Positions 1-6,617 of a stretch of 8,664 bases of DNA are shown in pieces. Location of the stretch: positions 1-8,664 of the forward strand of contig PWGH01000206.1 in the NCBI GenBank assembly GCA_003555285.1, read 5' to 3'. This DNA is from Thioalkalivibrio sp. (GTDB lineage: Bacteria > Pseudomonadota > Gammaproteobacteria > Ectothiorhodospirales > Ectothiorhodospiraceae). The stretch's first letter is position 1. Each line of letters opens with the position of its first letter. The notes under the pieces are model-generated. The model was given only the letters and a program-made list of their open reading frames with translations, did not search any database and was not told the DNA's origin. A program made the position numbers and the translations under genes.

Positions 1-89
1 CCCCAGGGCCATGGATGGCCATCTTCGAGCGCTCATGGACGACTTGAGCGTGTCCGGACCGGGCACACCCCGCACGGCTCGGCCACCGA
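1..89. repeat. 89-bp tandem repeat, copy 1
   Basis: First visible copy of an 89-bp unit beginning CCCCAGGGCCATGGATGGCC. It differs from copy 2 at 5 of 89 positions (9, 42, 67, 83, 87). The unit contains several small inverted repeats: GGCCAT-GG-ATGGCC (7-20), CGCTCA with TGAGCG (30-35/45-50) and the palindrome GTCCGGAC (52-59). The period is not a multiple of three and no gene is credible here, so it is probably non-coding. The true boundaries are unknown, and further copies may lie beyond the left edge. Confidence 0.9.
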
Positions 90-178
90 CCCCAGGGTCA
101 TGGATGGCCATCTTCGAGCGCTCATGGACGGCTTGAGCGTGTCCGGACCGGGCACCCCCCGCACGGCTCGGGCACGGA
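90..178. repeat. 89-bp tandem repeat, copy 2
   Basis: Second copy, directly adjacent to the first and 94% identical by direct comparison (84 of 89). It ends two bases before the possible terminator hairpin of dsrR. The inverted repeat around the CGCTCA/TGAGCG stem and the GTCCGGAC palindrome are kept, whereas the GGCCAT arm near its start has one change (GGTCAT). Confidence 0.9.
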
Positions 179-180
179 CT

Positions 181-207
181 GGTGGGCCCGCTGCGGCTTG
201 ACCCACC
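181..207 (-). terminator. Possible terminator hairpin after dsrR
   Basis: On the minus strand GGTGGGTC pairs with GGCCCACC (8 bp with one G-T pair) around a GC-rich loop, starting 29 nt after the dsrR stop. No run of T follows, so it is not a textbook intrinsic terminator. It may protect the 3' end of the transcript or act together with Rho. A smaller hairpin, CACCC-TAC-GGGTG (204-216), overlaps it and could be an alternative fold. Confidence 0.35.
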
Positions 208-236
208 CTACGGGTGTGCGGGGCAGCCTGCGGGGG

Positions 237-575
237 TTAGGCTTTGGGCGGAGGGGCGTTCAGGCCGTCGGGTGGGACGTAGTCGGGGTCGTTGGGGTTC
301 ATGAAGATGAAGCGGTGCTCGCCGGGCTCCATTTCGACGTAGTCGAGGACCGCGTTCTTCAGCAGATCCACGCTGACCGGTTCGATCACCACGTTGATCT
401 TGCCGGTCTTGAAGACCAGATCGCTGTCGCGTTCGTGATCGTCGAAGCCCATGCCGTAGTCGATCTTGCCGTCCGGCATGCGCTTGGCGGCGATGCGCAG
501 GGAAGGCCGGTCCATGCCGCTTTGTTCGGCCGATACCTTGATCTGGGTGGCCGCTGCGGGGGTAATGGTGATCAT
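237..575 (-). CDS. dsrR: DsrR, cysteine-free A-type-carrier-like (IscA/HesB fold) protein
   Basis: This small cytoplasmic protein of 112 residues resembles the A-type iron-sulfur carriers IscA and HesB, with the typical opening ITITPAAATQIK and the FxFMNPND segment at 89-96. It contains no cysteine. The place of the first IscA cysteine is taken by the GMGFDD region (41-46), and the usual C-terminal CGCG-type motif after NPN is replaced by DPDYVPPDG. It therefore cannot carry an iron-sulfur cluster in the usual way. This matches DsrR of A. vinosum, which also lacks these cysteines and is needed for normal dsr expression, probably after transcription. The C-terminal end (PPDGLNAPPPKA) is proline-rich and likely flexible. 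The start has a strong AAGGAG box and lies 14 nt after dsrN. This appears to be the last gene of the operon in the window. Confidence 0.92.
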   Translation of the reverse strand: MITITPAAATQIKVSAEQSGMDRPSLRIAAKRMPDGKIDYGMGFDDHERDSDLVFKTGKINVVIEPVSVDLLKNAVLDYVEMEPGEHRFIFMNPNDPDYVPPDGLNAPPPKA

Positions 576-581
576 GCCTTG

Positions 582-587
582 CTCCTT
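582..587 (-). promoter_or_regulatory. Ribosome binding site of dsrR
   Basis: AAGGAG on the minus strand, 6 nt before the ATG at 575, in the 14-nt gap after dsrN. It is the strongest Shine-Dalgarno match in the window and contrasts with the weak site of dsrN just upstream. Confidence 0.8.
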
Positions 588-589
588 GG

Positions 590-2050
590 TCAGACGTGAA
601 GACGGGGTTTGGAAGGGCTGTCGGGATCTGCTGCGCGGGTCGCGGCGACCGAACGGACGAAATCGACGAAGCGCGCGGCCCAGGGATTCTCGGCCGTGTC
701 GCGAAGGTGACTGTAGCTGGCCAGCAGATTGCGGTGGACGATACCATCATGGCGGCCGTCGATCCCATGACCCCGCAACACGCGGTAGGCGTAGACCGGT
801 GGGTCGGCCAGGGGCTCCAGCGCCGAGTAGTGGAATTCATGGGCGCCGAAGCGGCCCGGCGCACCGGCGGCATCCGTCAGCGGCCACAGGCCGTCCCCGG
901 TCTCCTCGAGCTGCACATACCCGCGGCCCTGGGGGCGTTCGTGCATCACGATCTCCCCGGGCAGCACGCCGGCCATCGCACAGCGGCGCTCGCCCCAGCG
1001 GATGTCGCGCGCCAGATACATCAGCCCGCCGCATTCGGCGTAGGCCGGCAGGCCGGCCTCGATCGCGGCCCGGACCGCCGCGCGCATCGCGCCGTTGGCC
1101 TCCAGCGCCTGCATCTGGCTTTCCGGAAAGCCGCCGCCGATGAACAGGCCGTCGGCCTGCGGCAGCTCGCGGTCCCGCAGGGTGTCGAAGAAGACCAGCT
1201 CGGCGCCGGCCTGCTCCAGCGCCTCCAGATCGGTGGCGTAGTAGAAGCCGAAGGCCGCGTCCCGAGCGACTGCAATGCGCATTCGAGGCCTTGTCTCCGG
1301 GTTCGCAGCGGCAGCAACCCCTGAACTGGGCTCGTAGCGGCGTTCGGAGGTGGACCCCGGCAGCGGCGGGCGGTCGGCGCCGAGGATCGCAATGCGGTCC
1401 AGGTCGACCTCGGCGCCGATCGCAGCGGCCAGGGCGTGAATCTGGGCGTCGGCGGTGGCGTGTTCGTTGCTCGGGACCAGGCCCAGGTGGCGTTCCAGGA
1501 TGTGCAGCGCGGGATTCTCGCCGATCGCGCCCAGCACCGGGATGTCGGTGTAGGCCTCGACCACCGCACGCAACTTCGCGCCATGACGCGCGCCGCCCAC
1601 CCGATTGAAGATTACGCCGGCGATCTGTATCGACGGGTCGAAGGCCTGGTAGCCGAGCAGCAAGGGCGCCACCCCCCGGGTCATGCCGCGGCTGTCGATC
1701 ACCAGCACCACCGGCGTGTCGAGCAGCCGGGCGAGGGCGGCGTTGCTGTTGGCGCCGTGCAGGTCGACGCCGTCGTACAGTCCCTTATTGGCCTCGATCA
1801 GGCACAGGTCGGCCGCTGCGGCACGGGCCCCGACGGCGTGCCGGATCTCGTCGTGGGACATGGTGTGAAAGTCGAGATTCACGCAGGGGCGACCGGCGGC
1901 GCGACTCAACCACAAGGGGTCGATGTAATCGGGCCCCTTCTTGAAGGGTTGCACGCGCAGGCCGCGGCCCCGGAGCGCCGCGCACAGTCCGGTGCTGACG
2001 ATGGTCTTTCCGGAGGACTTGTGCGCGGCCGAAATGAGCAGGCGGGCCAT
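590..2050 (-). CDS. dsrN: DsrN, glutamine-dependent siroheme amidase (CbiA/CobB-like)
   Basis: This protein of 486 residues has the two-domain layout of cobyrinic acid a,c-diamide synthases. The N-terminal ATP-binding domain has the P-loop-like HKSSGKT (10-16). The C-terminal type 1 glutamine amidotransferase domain has the nucleophile Cys340 in YAECGG and a likely catalytic His448 in ASYSHLR. A linker of about 35 residues, rich in Pro, Ser and Ala (about 225-257), joins them. In dsr clusters DsrN amidates siroheme to siroamide, the cofactor form bound by DsrAB, using ATP and glutamine in the cytoplasm. On sequence alone it could be a cobalamin-pathway CbiA; its place between dsrP and dsrR argues for DsrN. 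The start is taken as the ATG at 2050; an in-frame TTG at 2056 would add two residues. No strong ribosome binding site is seen, and a hairpin occupies the expected place. Confidence 0.92.
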   Translation of the reverse strand: MARLLISAAHKSSGKTIVSTGLCAALRGRGLRVQPFKKGPDYIDPLWLSRAAGRPCVNLDFHTMSHDEIRHAVGARAAAADLCLIEANKGLYDGVDLHGANSNAALARLLDTPVVLVIDSRGMTRGVAPLLLGYQAFDPSIQIAGVIFNRVGGARHGAKLRAVVEAYTDIPVLGAIGENPALHILERHLGLVPSNEHATADAQIHALAAAIGAEVDLDRIAILGADRPPLPGSTSERRYEPSSGVAAAANPETRPRMRIAVARDAAFGFYYATDLEALEQAGAELVFFDTLRDRELPQADGLFIGGGFPESQMQALEANGAMRAAVRAAIEAGLPAYAECGGLMYLARDIRWGERRCAMAGVLPGEIVMHERPQGRGYVQLEETGDGLWPLTDAAGAPGRFGAHEFHYSALEPLADPPVYAYRVLRGHGIDGRHDGIVHRNLLASYSHLRDTAENPWAARFVDFVRSVAATRAADPDSPSKPRLHV

Positions 2051-2058
2051 GCTCAACC

Positions 2059-2074
2059 GGCCGCGACTGCGGCC
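2059..2074. repeat. GC-rich hairpin in the dsrP-dsrN gap, over the dsrN ribosome-binding region
   Basis: On the minus strand GGCCGC, loop AGTC, GCGGCC form a perfect 6-bp stem. Two more C-G pairs are possible on the outside if one base bulges. It lies 8 nt before the dsrN ATG, where the ribosome binding site should be, and no good Shine-Dalgarno box is seen elsewhere in the 51-nt gap. It could lower dsrN translation or mark an mRNA processing point. In a GC-rich genome such short hairpins also arise by chance. Confidence 0.5.
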
Positions 2075-2101
2075 CGGGTCGGGATCATGGCCGGATGGGG
2101 A

Positions 2102-3352
2102 TCATGCGCGGGCGGCGGCCGTGGTGGCGGTGTCATCGGCGCGCGCAGCCGCGTGCGGGTCGACCTTGTCGTCGGCCAGGCTGGTGGGCAAAAAGCGCAG
2201 GAACTTCAGCGCCAGCGCCAGCAGCAGGAAGGCAAAGGCCACCCCGCCGATCCCGAGCATCCATTCCGGCAGGGACGGGCTGTAGCCCGCCACCACGCCG
2301 TCGTAGAAGCTGCTGCTGATTTCCTGGCCCGGGAACAGCTGCAGCGGATAGGCCTGCCCGCCGATCACGATCACGTACAGCTGCGCCAGGCCGCCGACGA
2401 TCACCAAGCCAGCGGCCGCGGCGATGACCCGACGGGACTGGCTCCAGACCGGATGGAACAGCATCACCAGCGGGGCTATGCTGCCCAGGCCAATCTGCAC
2501 GAACCAGAACAGAAAGGTGTAGATCCCGCCATGGAGCAACACGAAGGATTGGACACCGTGCAGGCGCGTGGCATACAGGTTGGTCAGGTGATAGACGACG
2601 ACGAAATACAGCACGCCGATCACGAAGATCCCGAGCAGGTTCTTCATTCGACGCAGGATCAGATCCCCCAGCGGACGCTCGGTGCCGATAAAGGTCGCGA
2701 GCACCACCAGGATGAACACCGCCATGCCCAGGGAAAAGGACATCGCAATGAACAGCGGCGCGAGCACGGCGGCATCGTAGGCCTCGCGCGCCACCAGGAA
2801 GCCGAAGATGGAGCCGGTGCCGGTGGTCAGGACCAGCCGCCAGATGAAGGCCGTATACCCGGCGATCGGCACGAACCGGTTCATGCGCTTTTCCATCATG
2901 AACCACAGGTAGACCGCGACCACGGCCAGGAACCCGGTGTACAGCACGATGTTCCACGCAAAGATCGACTTGAAGTTGTAGTGGGTCATCGCCACCACCA
3001 GGCGGTCCGGGCGGCCGAGGTCGAGCACCAGGACCACCAGACCGCCGATCAGCAGCGTCATCGCCAGGAGCCCGGAGAACCGGGCCAGTGGCTTGTAGCT
3101 GACGCGCCCGAAGACTGAGGCGAAGGAGGCCGCATTCAATGCCCCCGACGCGGCGACGATCAGGAAGATCGCGAAGATGTGCGGCAGGCCCCAGACCACC
3201 TGGTTGTTCATCCCGGTGATGTGGTGGCCGTGGGTGCCCTTCATCAATGCCGCGAGCAGTCCGAGGCCCACCAGCACGGCCAGGCCGCCGAGCAGGGCCA
3301 GGTAACGGCCGTTGCGGCCTTCGATTTCCTGGAATTGTGTCTTGACTGTCAT
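2102..3352 (-). CDS. dsrP: DsrP, NrfD-like membrane subunit of DsrMKJOP
   Basis: This is a very hydrophobic protein of 416 residues with about ten membrane segments, roughly at 16-37, 53-78, 94-112, 128-150, 157-177, 190-212, 226-246, 262-285, 300-325 and 370-390 (estimated by eye). A short hydrophilic N-terminus comes first, and an Ala/Asp/Thr-rich tail (about 397-416) of low complexity ends it. It belongs to the NrfD/PsrC family of quinone-interacting membrane subunits. Such proteins work with a periplasmic ferredoxin-like subunit, here DsrO, to exchange electrons with the quinone pool. The start at 3352 follows the dsrO stop by 16 nt, and the ribosome binding site is weak (GAGACC region), so coupling to dsrO translation is plausible. 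I see no frameshift or truncation. Family membership is clear; the subunit name follows from the position between dsrO and dsrN. Confidence 0.93.
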   Translation of the reverse strand: MTVKTQFQEIEGRNGRYLALLGGLAVLVGLGLLAALMKGTHGHHITGMNNQVVWGLPHIFAIFLIVAASGALNAASFASVFGRVSYKPLARFSGLLAMTLLIGGLVVLVLDLGRPDRLVVAMTHYNFKSIFAWNIVLYTGFLAVVAVYLWFMMEKRMNRFVPIAGYTAFIWRLVLTTGTGSIFGFLVAREAYDAAVLAPLFIAMSFSLGMAVFILVVLATFIGTERPLGDLILRRMKNLLGIFVIGVLYFVVVYHLTNLYATRLHGVQSFVLLHGGIYTFLFWFVQIGLGSIAPLVMLFHPVWSQSRRVIAAAAGLVIVGGLAQLYVIVIGGQAYPLQLFPGQEISSSFYDGVVAGYSPSLPEWMLGIGGVAFAFLLLALALKFLRFLPTSLADDKVDPHAAARADDTATTAAARA

Positions 3353-3368
3353 CTTGCGCAGGTCTCGG

Positions 3369-4106
3369 TCAGATGCCCTGATAACGGACAGCGGGGTTCA
3401 GGCGAAGGTCGGCCCGGATGGCGGTGCTGCCCTGTTCGCGCAGACGCTGGGCGATGGTGCTGTCCGGATCGTTCAGGTCGCCGAAGACCATCGCGCCGTG
3501 GCCGTCGGTGTTGCAGGCCTCGACGCAGGCGGTGGTGTGATCCCCGCGATCGATGCGATGCACGCACAGGGTGCAGCTTTCGACCGTACCCTTGCCGCGC
3601 GGGCTGTGGGGCTTTTGATTGGTCAGTGCTTCATGGATGAAGGAGCGTGCCTTGTATGGGCAGGCCATCATGCAGTAGCGGCAGCCGATGCAGGTGTGCT
3701 TGTCCACCAATACCACCCCGTCGGGGCGGATGAAGGAGGCCTTGGTCGGGCAGACGTCGACGCAGGGCGGATTCTCGCAATGCTGGCACATCACCGGCAG
3801 GGAATGGTTATGTCCAGTGTCCGGATCATGCAGTTCCACCTTGCGGATCCATTGCGCATCGGTCTCGGGCCGCCCCAGGCTGTGCACGCCATGCTCTTCA
3901 TGGCAGGCGTCGACACAGGCCGTACACCCCTTGTTGCACCGGTCGGTATCGATGAGCAGGCCCCAGCGCGGGCCCTCCGTCGATCCGGCGGCACCCGCCG
4001 GTTTCAGCAGGAAGACCCCCGGGGCGATGGTCAGGCCGGCGACCGCCGCAGCGGCCCCGCTGATGAACTGCCGCCGCGAGAGCGGTGCGTTGCTGTCGGT
4101 GCTCAT
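3369..4106 (-). CDS. dsrO: DsrO, Tat-exported ferredoxin-like subunit of DsrMKJOP
   Basis: This protein of 245 residues begins with a twin-arginine signal: SRRQF at 10-14, then an Ala-rich hydrophobic stretch to about residue 40. It is therefore folded with its clusters and exported to the periplasm. Four cysteine groups are visible: Cys57, 61, 64, 68; Cys107, 110, 115, 119; Cys139, 142, 145, 149; and Cys178, 181, 194, 198. They fit four [4Fe-4S] clusters, as in NrfC/PhsB-type subunits that partner NrfD-like membrane proteins. Here the partner is DsrP, encoded 16 nt downstream. The frame is open to 4346, but the ATG at 4106 is chosen because it places the Tat motif at the N-terminus, overlaps the dsrJ stop as ATGA, and has a GGAGAA box 9 nt upstream. 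Other NrfC-like proteins look alike; the identity comes from the gene order. Confidence 0.95.
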   Translation of the reverse strand: MSTDSNAPLSRRQFISGAAAAVAGLTIAPGVFLLKPAGAAGSTEGPRWGLLIDTDRCNKGCTACVDACHEEHGVHSLGRPETDAQWIRKVELHDPDTGHNHSLPVMCQHCENPPCVDVCPTKASFIRPDGVVLVDKHTCIGCRYCMMACPYKARSFIHEALTNQKPHSPRGKGTVESCTLCVHRIDRGDHTTACVEACNTDGHGAMVFGDLNDPDSTIAQRLREQGSTAIRADLRLNPAVRYQGI

Positions 4107-4651
4107 GGTGTCGAGTTCTCCGGTAGAGACAGGGCCGGAACCGGTGTGGCCGGGAGCGGGGTCACCGAAAACGGGGTCACCGAAAACGGCTGGGCGGCCC
4201 CGGTGAAGCCGGCGAGATGCCGATCGATCGTGGCATCCAATGCCGCGGCGTCCCCGTGGGCTTCCCAAAGAGCGGCCGCTTCGTCCGACGGCGTGTCGGT
4301 ATGGCACTGGAAGCAGTCCATCTTCACCGCGTTGAACTGGTGACACGCCATGCAGAAGTGTGTTTCGGGCTGGTCACGGCTCGCGCTGGGCGAGACGTGG
4401 CAATCGATGCAGCCGACGAAGCTGTGGTCGGGATTGCGCCGTCCGTAGCGCTTGGCCTCGTCACGTTCGTGGAACAGAATGGCCATGTGATTGCGGCGCA
4501 TCACATCGGTGGGTTCGACGCATTGCTCGCCGAGCGCCTGCGGCATCGGCGGCGCCTCGGCCTGGCTGCTACAACCGCCAAGCGTCAGGGCCAGCCCTGC
4601 CGCCAGCACGGCGGGCAGGGCGATACCGAACAGGGTGGATCGTGGGTGCAT
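4103..4651 (-). CDS. dsrJ: DsrJ, periplasmic triheme cytochrome c of DsrMKJOP
   Basis: This protein of 182 residues has three CxxCH haem c sites: CIDCH (81-85), CMACH (100-104) and CFQCH (113-117). The N-terminus is a hydrophobic export signal or anchor (about 5-26), ending in LGGC at 24-27, which resembles a lipoprotein lipobox. In the A. vinosum protein the signal is reported to stay uncleaved as an anchor. Cys44 (EQCVEP) is the likely counterpart of the conserved cysteine proposed there as an unusual haem ligand. The tail (about 150-182) is rich in Pro, Ser and Thr and contains a duplicated FSVTP unit. By family knowledge DsrJ is the periplasmic electron-transfer subunit of the complex. 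The start is 3 nt after the dsrL stop, with a weak GGGTGAG box inside the end of dsrL. The stop overlaps the dsrO start (ATGA), suggesting translational coupling. Confidence 0.94.
   Translation of the reverse strand: MHPRSTLFGIALPAVLAAGLALTLGGCSSQAEAPPMPQALGEQCVEPTDVMRRNHMAILFHERDEAKRYGRRNPDHSFVGCIDCHVSPSASRDQPETHFCMACHQFNAVKMDCFQCHTDTPSDEAAALWEAHGDAAALDATIDRHLAGFTGAAQPFSVTPFSVTPLPATPVPALSLPENSTP
4157..4186. repeat. Two exact tandem copies of a 15-bp unit inside dsrJ
   Basis: The plus-strand unit CGGGGTCACCGAAAA occurs at 4157-4171 and again at 4172-4186 with no mismatch. It is in frame with dsrJ and encodes FSVTP twice, in the proline-rich tail. The exact identity suggests a recent slippage duplication. 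Confidence 0.9.
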
Positions 4652-4654
4652 CGC

Positions 4655-6601
4655 TTACTCACCCATGGCCATGTCGATATAGCCGGTCGGGCAGACCTCG
4701 GCACAGATGTGGCAACCGATGCACTTGTTGTAGTCGGTGTCCACGTAGCGGCCAGTCGCCGATTCCTTCTTGGGCACCCGGAACACGGCCGTCTGCGGGC
4801 AGTAGATCACGCAGTTGTCGCACTCGAAGCACATGCCGCAGCTCATGCAGCGCTTGGCCTCTTCGACGGCCTGTTCGGTGTCGAGTGACTTCATGCGCTC
4901 CTCGAAGTGACCGATCACCTCGTCGGCGCTGGGGCCGTGCTCCTCGCGCCGCAGGCGCGCGGTGTACGGGAAATGCCCCTTGAACAGCTTCTCGTGGGAC
5001 ACGATCTCGTGGGCCGAGCGGTCTTCGTAGTTGTGCACGGCGAAGTTGCCTTCCGAGGTGCCGCGAATCTGTTCGCCGCTGTAGGCATCGGGGTTCAGGC
5101 CGGTTTCCTGCAGCTTGCCGAGCAGGCTGAAGTGGTGCACGTCGACGCGCGGGCGCTTGATCGGCTCCTTGTGTTGCAGGTAGTGATCGACGCTGTCGGC
5201 GGCGATCGCACCGTGGCCGATCGCGGTGGTCAGCAGATGCGGACGGATGATGTCGCCGATCACGAACTGGCCTTCCTTGCCCGGCACCTGGTAGAACTTG
5301 TCGCTGTCGATGAAGCCGCGGCCGTTGTCGATGAACTCGAGGCCGGTGAGGTCGCCGCCCTGGCCGATCGCGGAGATGATCAGGTTGGCCTCGAGTACGA
5401 ACTCGGTGCCTTCCACGGGCTTGGGCGTATTGCCCTCGAAGGTGCATTCGGCGAGTTTCAGGCCGATCGCGCGGCCGGCTTCGTTCAGCATGACCTCGAT
5501 CGGGATCACGCCGTCGCGGATCTTCACGCCCTCGCGCAGCGCATCCTGCACCTCGTGCTCGGTCGCGGTCATCTTGTCCTTGGTGAACAGCGAGGTCAGC
5601 GTGACGTCGGCGCCGCTGCGCATCGCCACGGTGGCGGAGTCGTGGGCCACATAGCCGTGGATCGCGTCCTCGGGATGATCGACCGGATTGTCGGCCTCGA
5701 TCTTGCCCAGACGTCGGGCCACCGAGACCACGTCGATCGAGGTGTCGCCGCCGCCGATGCAGACGATCTTGTCGGTCGGGAGCACCTTCAGGCGTCCGGT
5801 GTTGAACGCCGACAGGAACTGGACGCCAGCGATGCAGTTCGGGGCGTCGCCGCCGGGCACCGGCAGACCGCGGCCGGTCTGGCAGCCGACGGCCCAGATC
5901 ACGGCGTCGAATTCCTTCTCGACGTTCTCGAAGCTCACGTCCTTGCCGACGCGGGTGTTCAGACGCACTTCGATGTCGCCGAGTGCGAGCACCCGGTCCA
6001 TCTCACCGCGCAGCGCGGGGCGGGGCACCCGGTACTCGGGGATGCCGTACATCATCATGCCGCCGAGTTCCTCGTGATCGTCGAAGATCGTCGAGGCGTG
6101 GCCCTTGCGGCGCAGGTGGTAGGCCGCCGACATGCCGCCGGGGCCGCCGCCGATGATCGCGATGCGCTTGCCGGACAGCGGCGGCGCCGGATCGAAGGCG
6201 AAGCCCTCGGTCAGTGCGGTGTCGCCGATGTACTGTTCGACCGCGTTGATGCCGACGAAGTCCTCGACCTCGTTGCGGTTGCAGCCGGACTCGCACGGCG
6301 CGGGGCAGACCCGGCCCATCACCGACGGGAAGGGGTTGGCGTCGGTCGCGCGTCGGAAGGCATATTCCTGCCAGGTCATCTCGCCCTGCGGCTTCTCGAT
6401 GCCGCGCACGATCTGCAGCCAGCCGCGGATGTCTTCGCCGGCGGGGCAGGAGCCCTGGCAGGGCGGTGTCCGGTGCACGTAGACCGGACACTTGTGCGAG
6501 TGATCGCCCTCGAAGATCGCGTCTTTCCAATCGCGCCGCTTGTGATCCCCATCCCGGAACATGCGGAAGGTCAGTTTCATGTCTTCGCTTGAGGTTGCCA
6601 T
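4655..6601 (-). CDS. dsrL: DsrL, iron-sulfur flavoprotein NAD(P)H oxidoreductase
   Basis: This is a cytoplasmic protein of 648 residues, of the usual length for proteobacterial DsrL, and related to the small subunit of glutamate synthase (GltD) and to NfnB. The N-terminal module has Cys38, 48, 52, 99, 103 and 107 for iron-sulfur binding. An FAD dinucleotide-binding motif follows (IIGGGPGG, about 149-156), then a second Rossmann motif for NAD(P) (IGGGDTSID, 282-290). A closing FAD motif lies at FVIGDII (446-452). The C-terminus is a two-cluster ferredoxin domain: Cys591, 594, 597, 601 and Cys627, 630, 633, 637. Cys585 and Cys588 just before it extend the RCxSCGxCFECDNC pattern common in this family. 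In sulfur oxidisers DsrL binds DsrAB and passes electrons from sulfide oxidation to NAD(P). I start at the ATG at 6601 because of its good ribosome binding site. dsrJ begins 3 nt after the stop. A generic GltD-like enzyme is the only alternative, and the context excludes it. Confidence 0.95.
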   Translation of the reverse strand: MATSSEDMKLTFRMFRDGDHKRRDWKDAIFEGDHSHKCPVYVHRTPPCQGSCPAGEDIRGWLQIVRGIEKPQGEMTWQEYAFRRATDANPFPSVMGRVCPAPCESGCNRNEVEDFVGINAVEQYIGDTALTEGFAFDPAPPLSGKRIAIIGGGPGGMSAAYHLRRKGHASTIFDDHEELGGMMMYGIPEYRVPRPALRGEMDRVLALGDIEVRLNTRVGKDVSFENVEKEFDAVIWAVGCQTGRGLPVPGGDAPNCIAGVQFLSAFNTGRLKVLPTDKIVCIGGGDTSIDVVSVARRLGKIEADNPVDHPEDAIHGYVAHDSATVAMRSGADVTLTSLFTKDKMTATEHEVQDALREGVKIRDGVIPIEVMLNEAGRAIGLKLAECTFEGNTPKPVEGTEFVLEANLIISAIGQGGDLTGLEFIDNGRGFIDSDKFYQVPGKEGQFVIGDIIRPHLLTTAIGHGAIAADSVDHYLQHKEPIKRPRVDVHHFSLLGKLQETGLNPDAYSGEQIRGTSEGNFAVHNYEDRSAHEIVSHEKLFKGHFPYTARLRREEHGPSADEVIGHFEERMKSLDTEQAVEEAKRCMSCGMCFECDNCVIYCPQTAVFRVPKKESATGRYVDTDYNKCIGCHICAEVCPTGYIDMAMGE

Positions 6602-6607
6602 GCCGTG

Positions 6608-6613
6608 TCTCCT
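6608..6613 (-). promoter_or_regulatory. Ribosome binding site of dsrL
   Basis: AGGAGA on the minus strand, 6 nt before the ATG at 6601. It decides in favour of this start over the in-frame ATG at 6643, which lies upstream of the palindrome and has no such box. Confidence 0.8.
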
Positions 6614-6617
6614 GTGG

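Noticed and set aside
1..178. Repeat region considered as a CRISPR array
   Set aside because: The two 89-bp units are contiguous and nearly identical along their whole length, with no short repeat and unique spacer pattern and no cas genes.
590..2050. Cobalamin biosynthesis gene cbiA/cobB
   Set aside because: The domain layout is the same, but the position between dsrP and dsrR and the absence of other cobalamin genes fit DsrN.
2081..2106. Direct repeat GGGATCATG at 2081-2089 and 2098-2106 at the end of dsrP
   Set aside because: Only 9 bp, two copies, partly inside the dsrP stop region; too short to separate from chance.
1436..3118. Long plus-strand open frame of 560 codons opposite dsrN and dsrP
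   Set aside because: Its translation is rich in Gln, His, Gly and Ala with no domain or membrane pattern, and it runs across a gene boundary antisense to two clear genes. This is the usual shadow of GC-rich coding DNA.
4907..6592. Plus-strand open frame of 561 codons opposite dsrL
   Set aside because: It has low-complexity Val/Ala/Asp/His composition, no recognisable motif, and is fully antisense to a gene with all its cofactor motifs intact.
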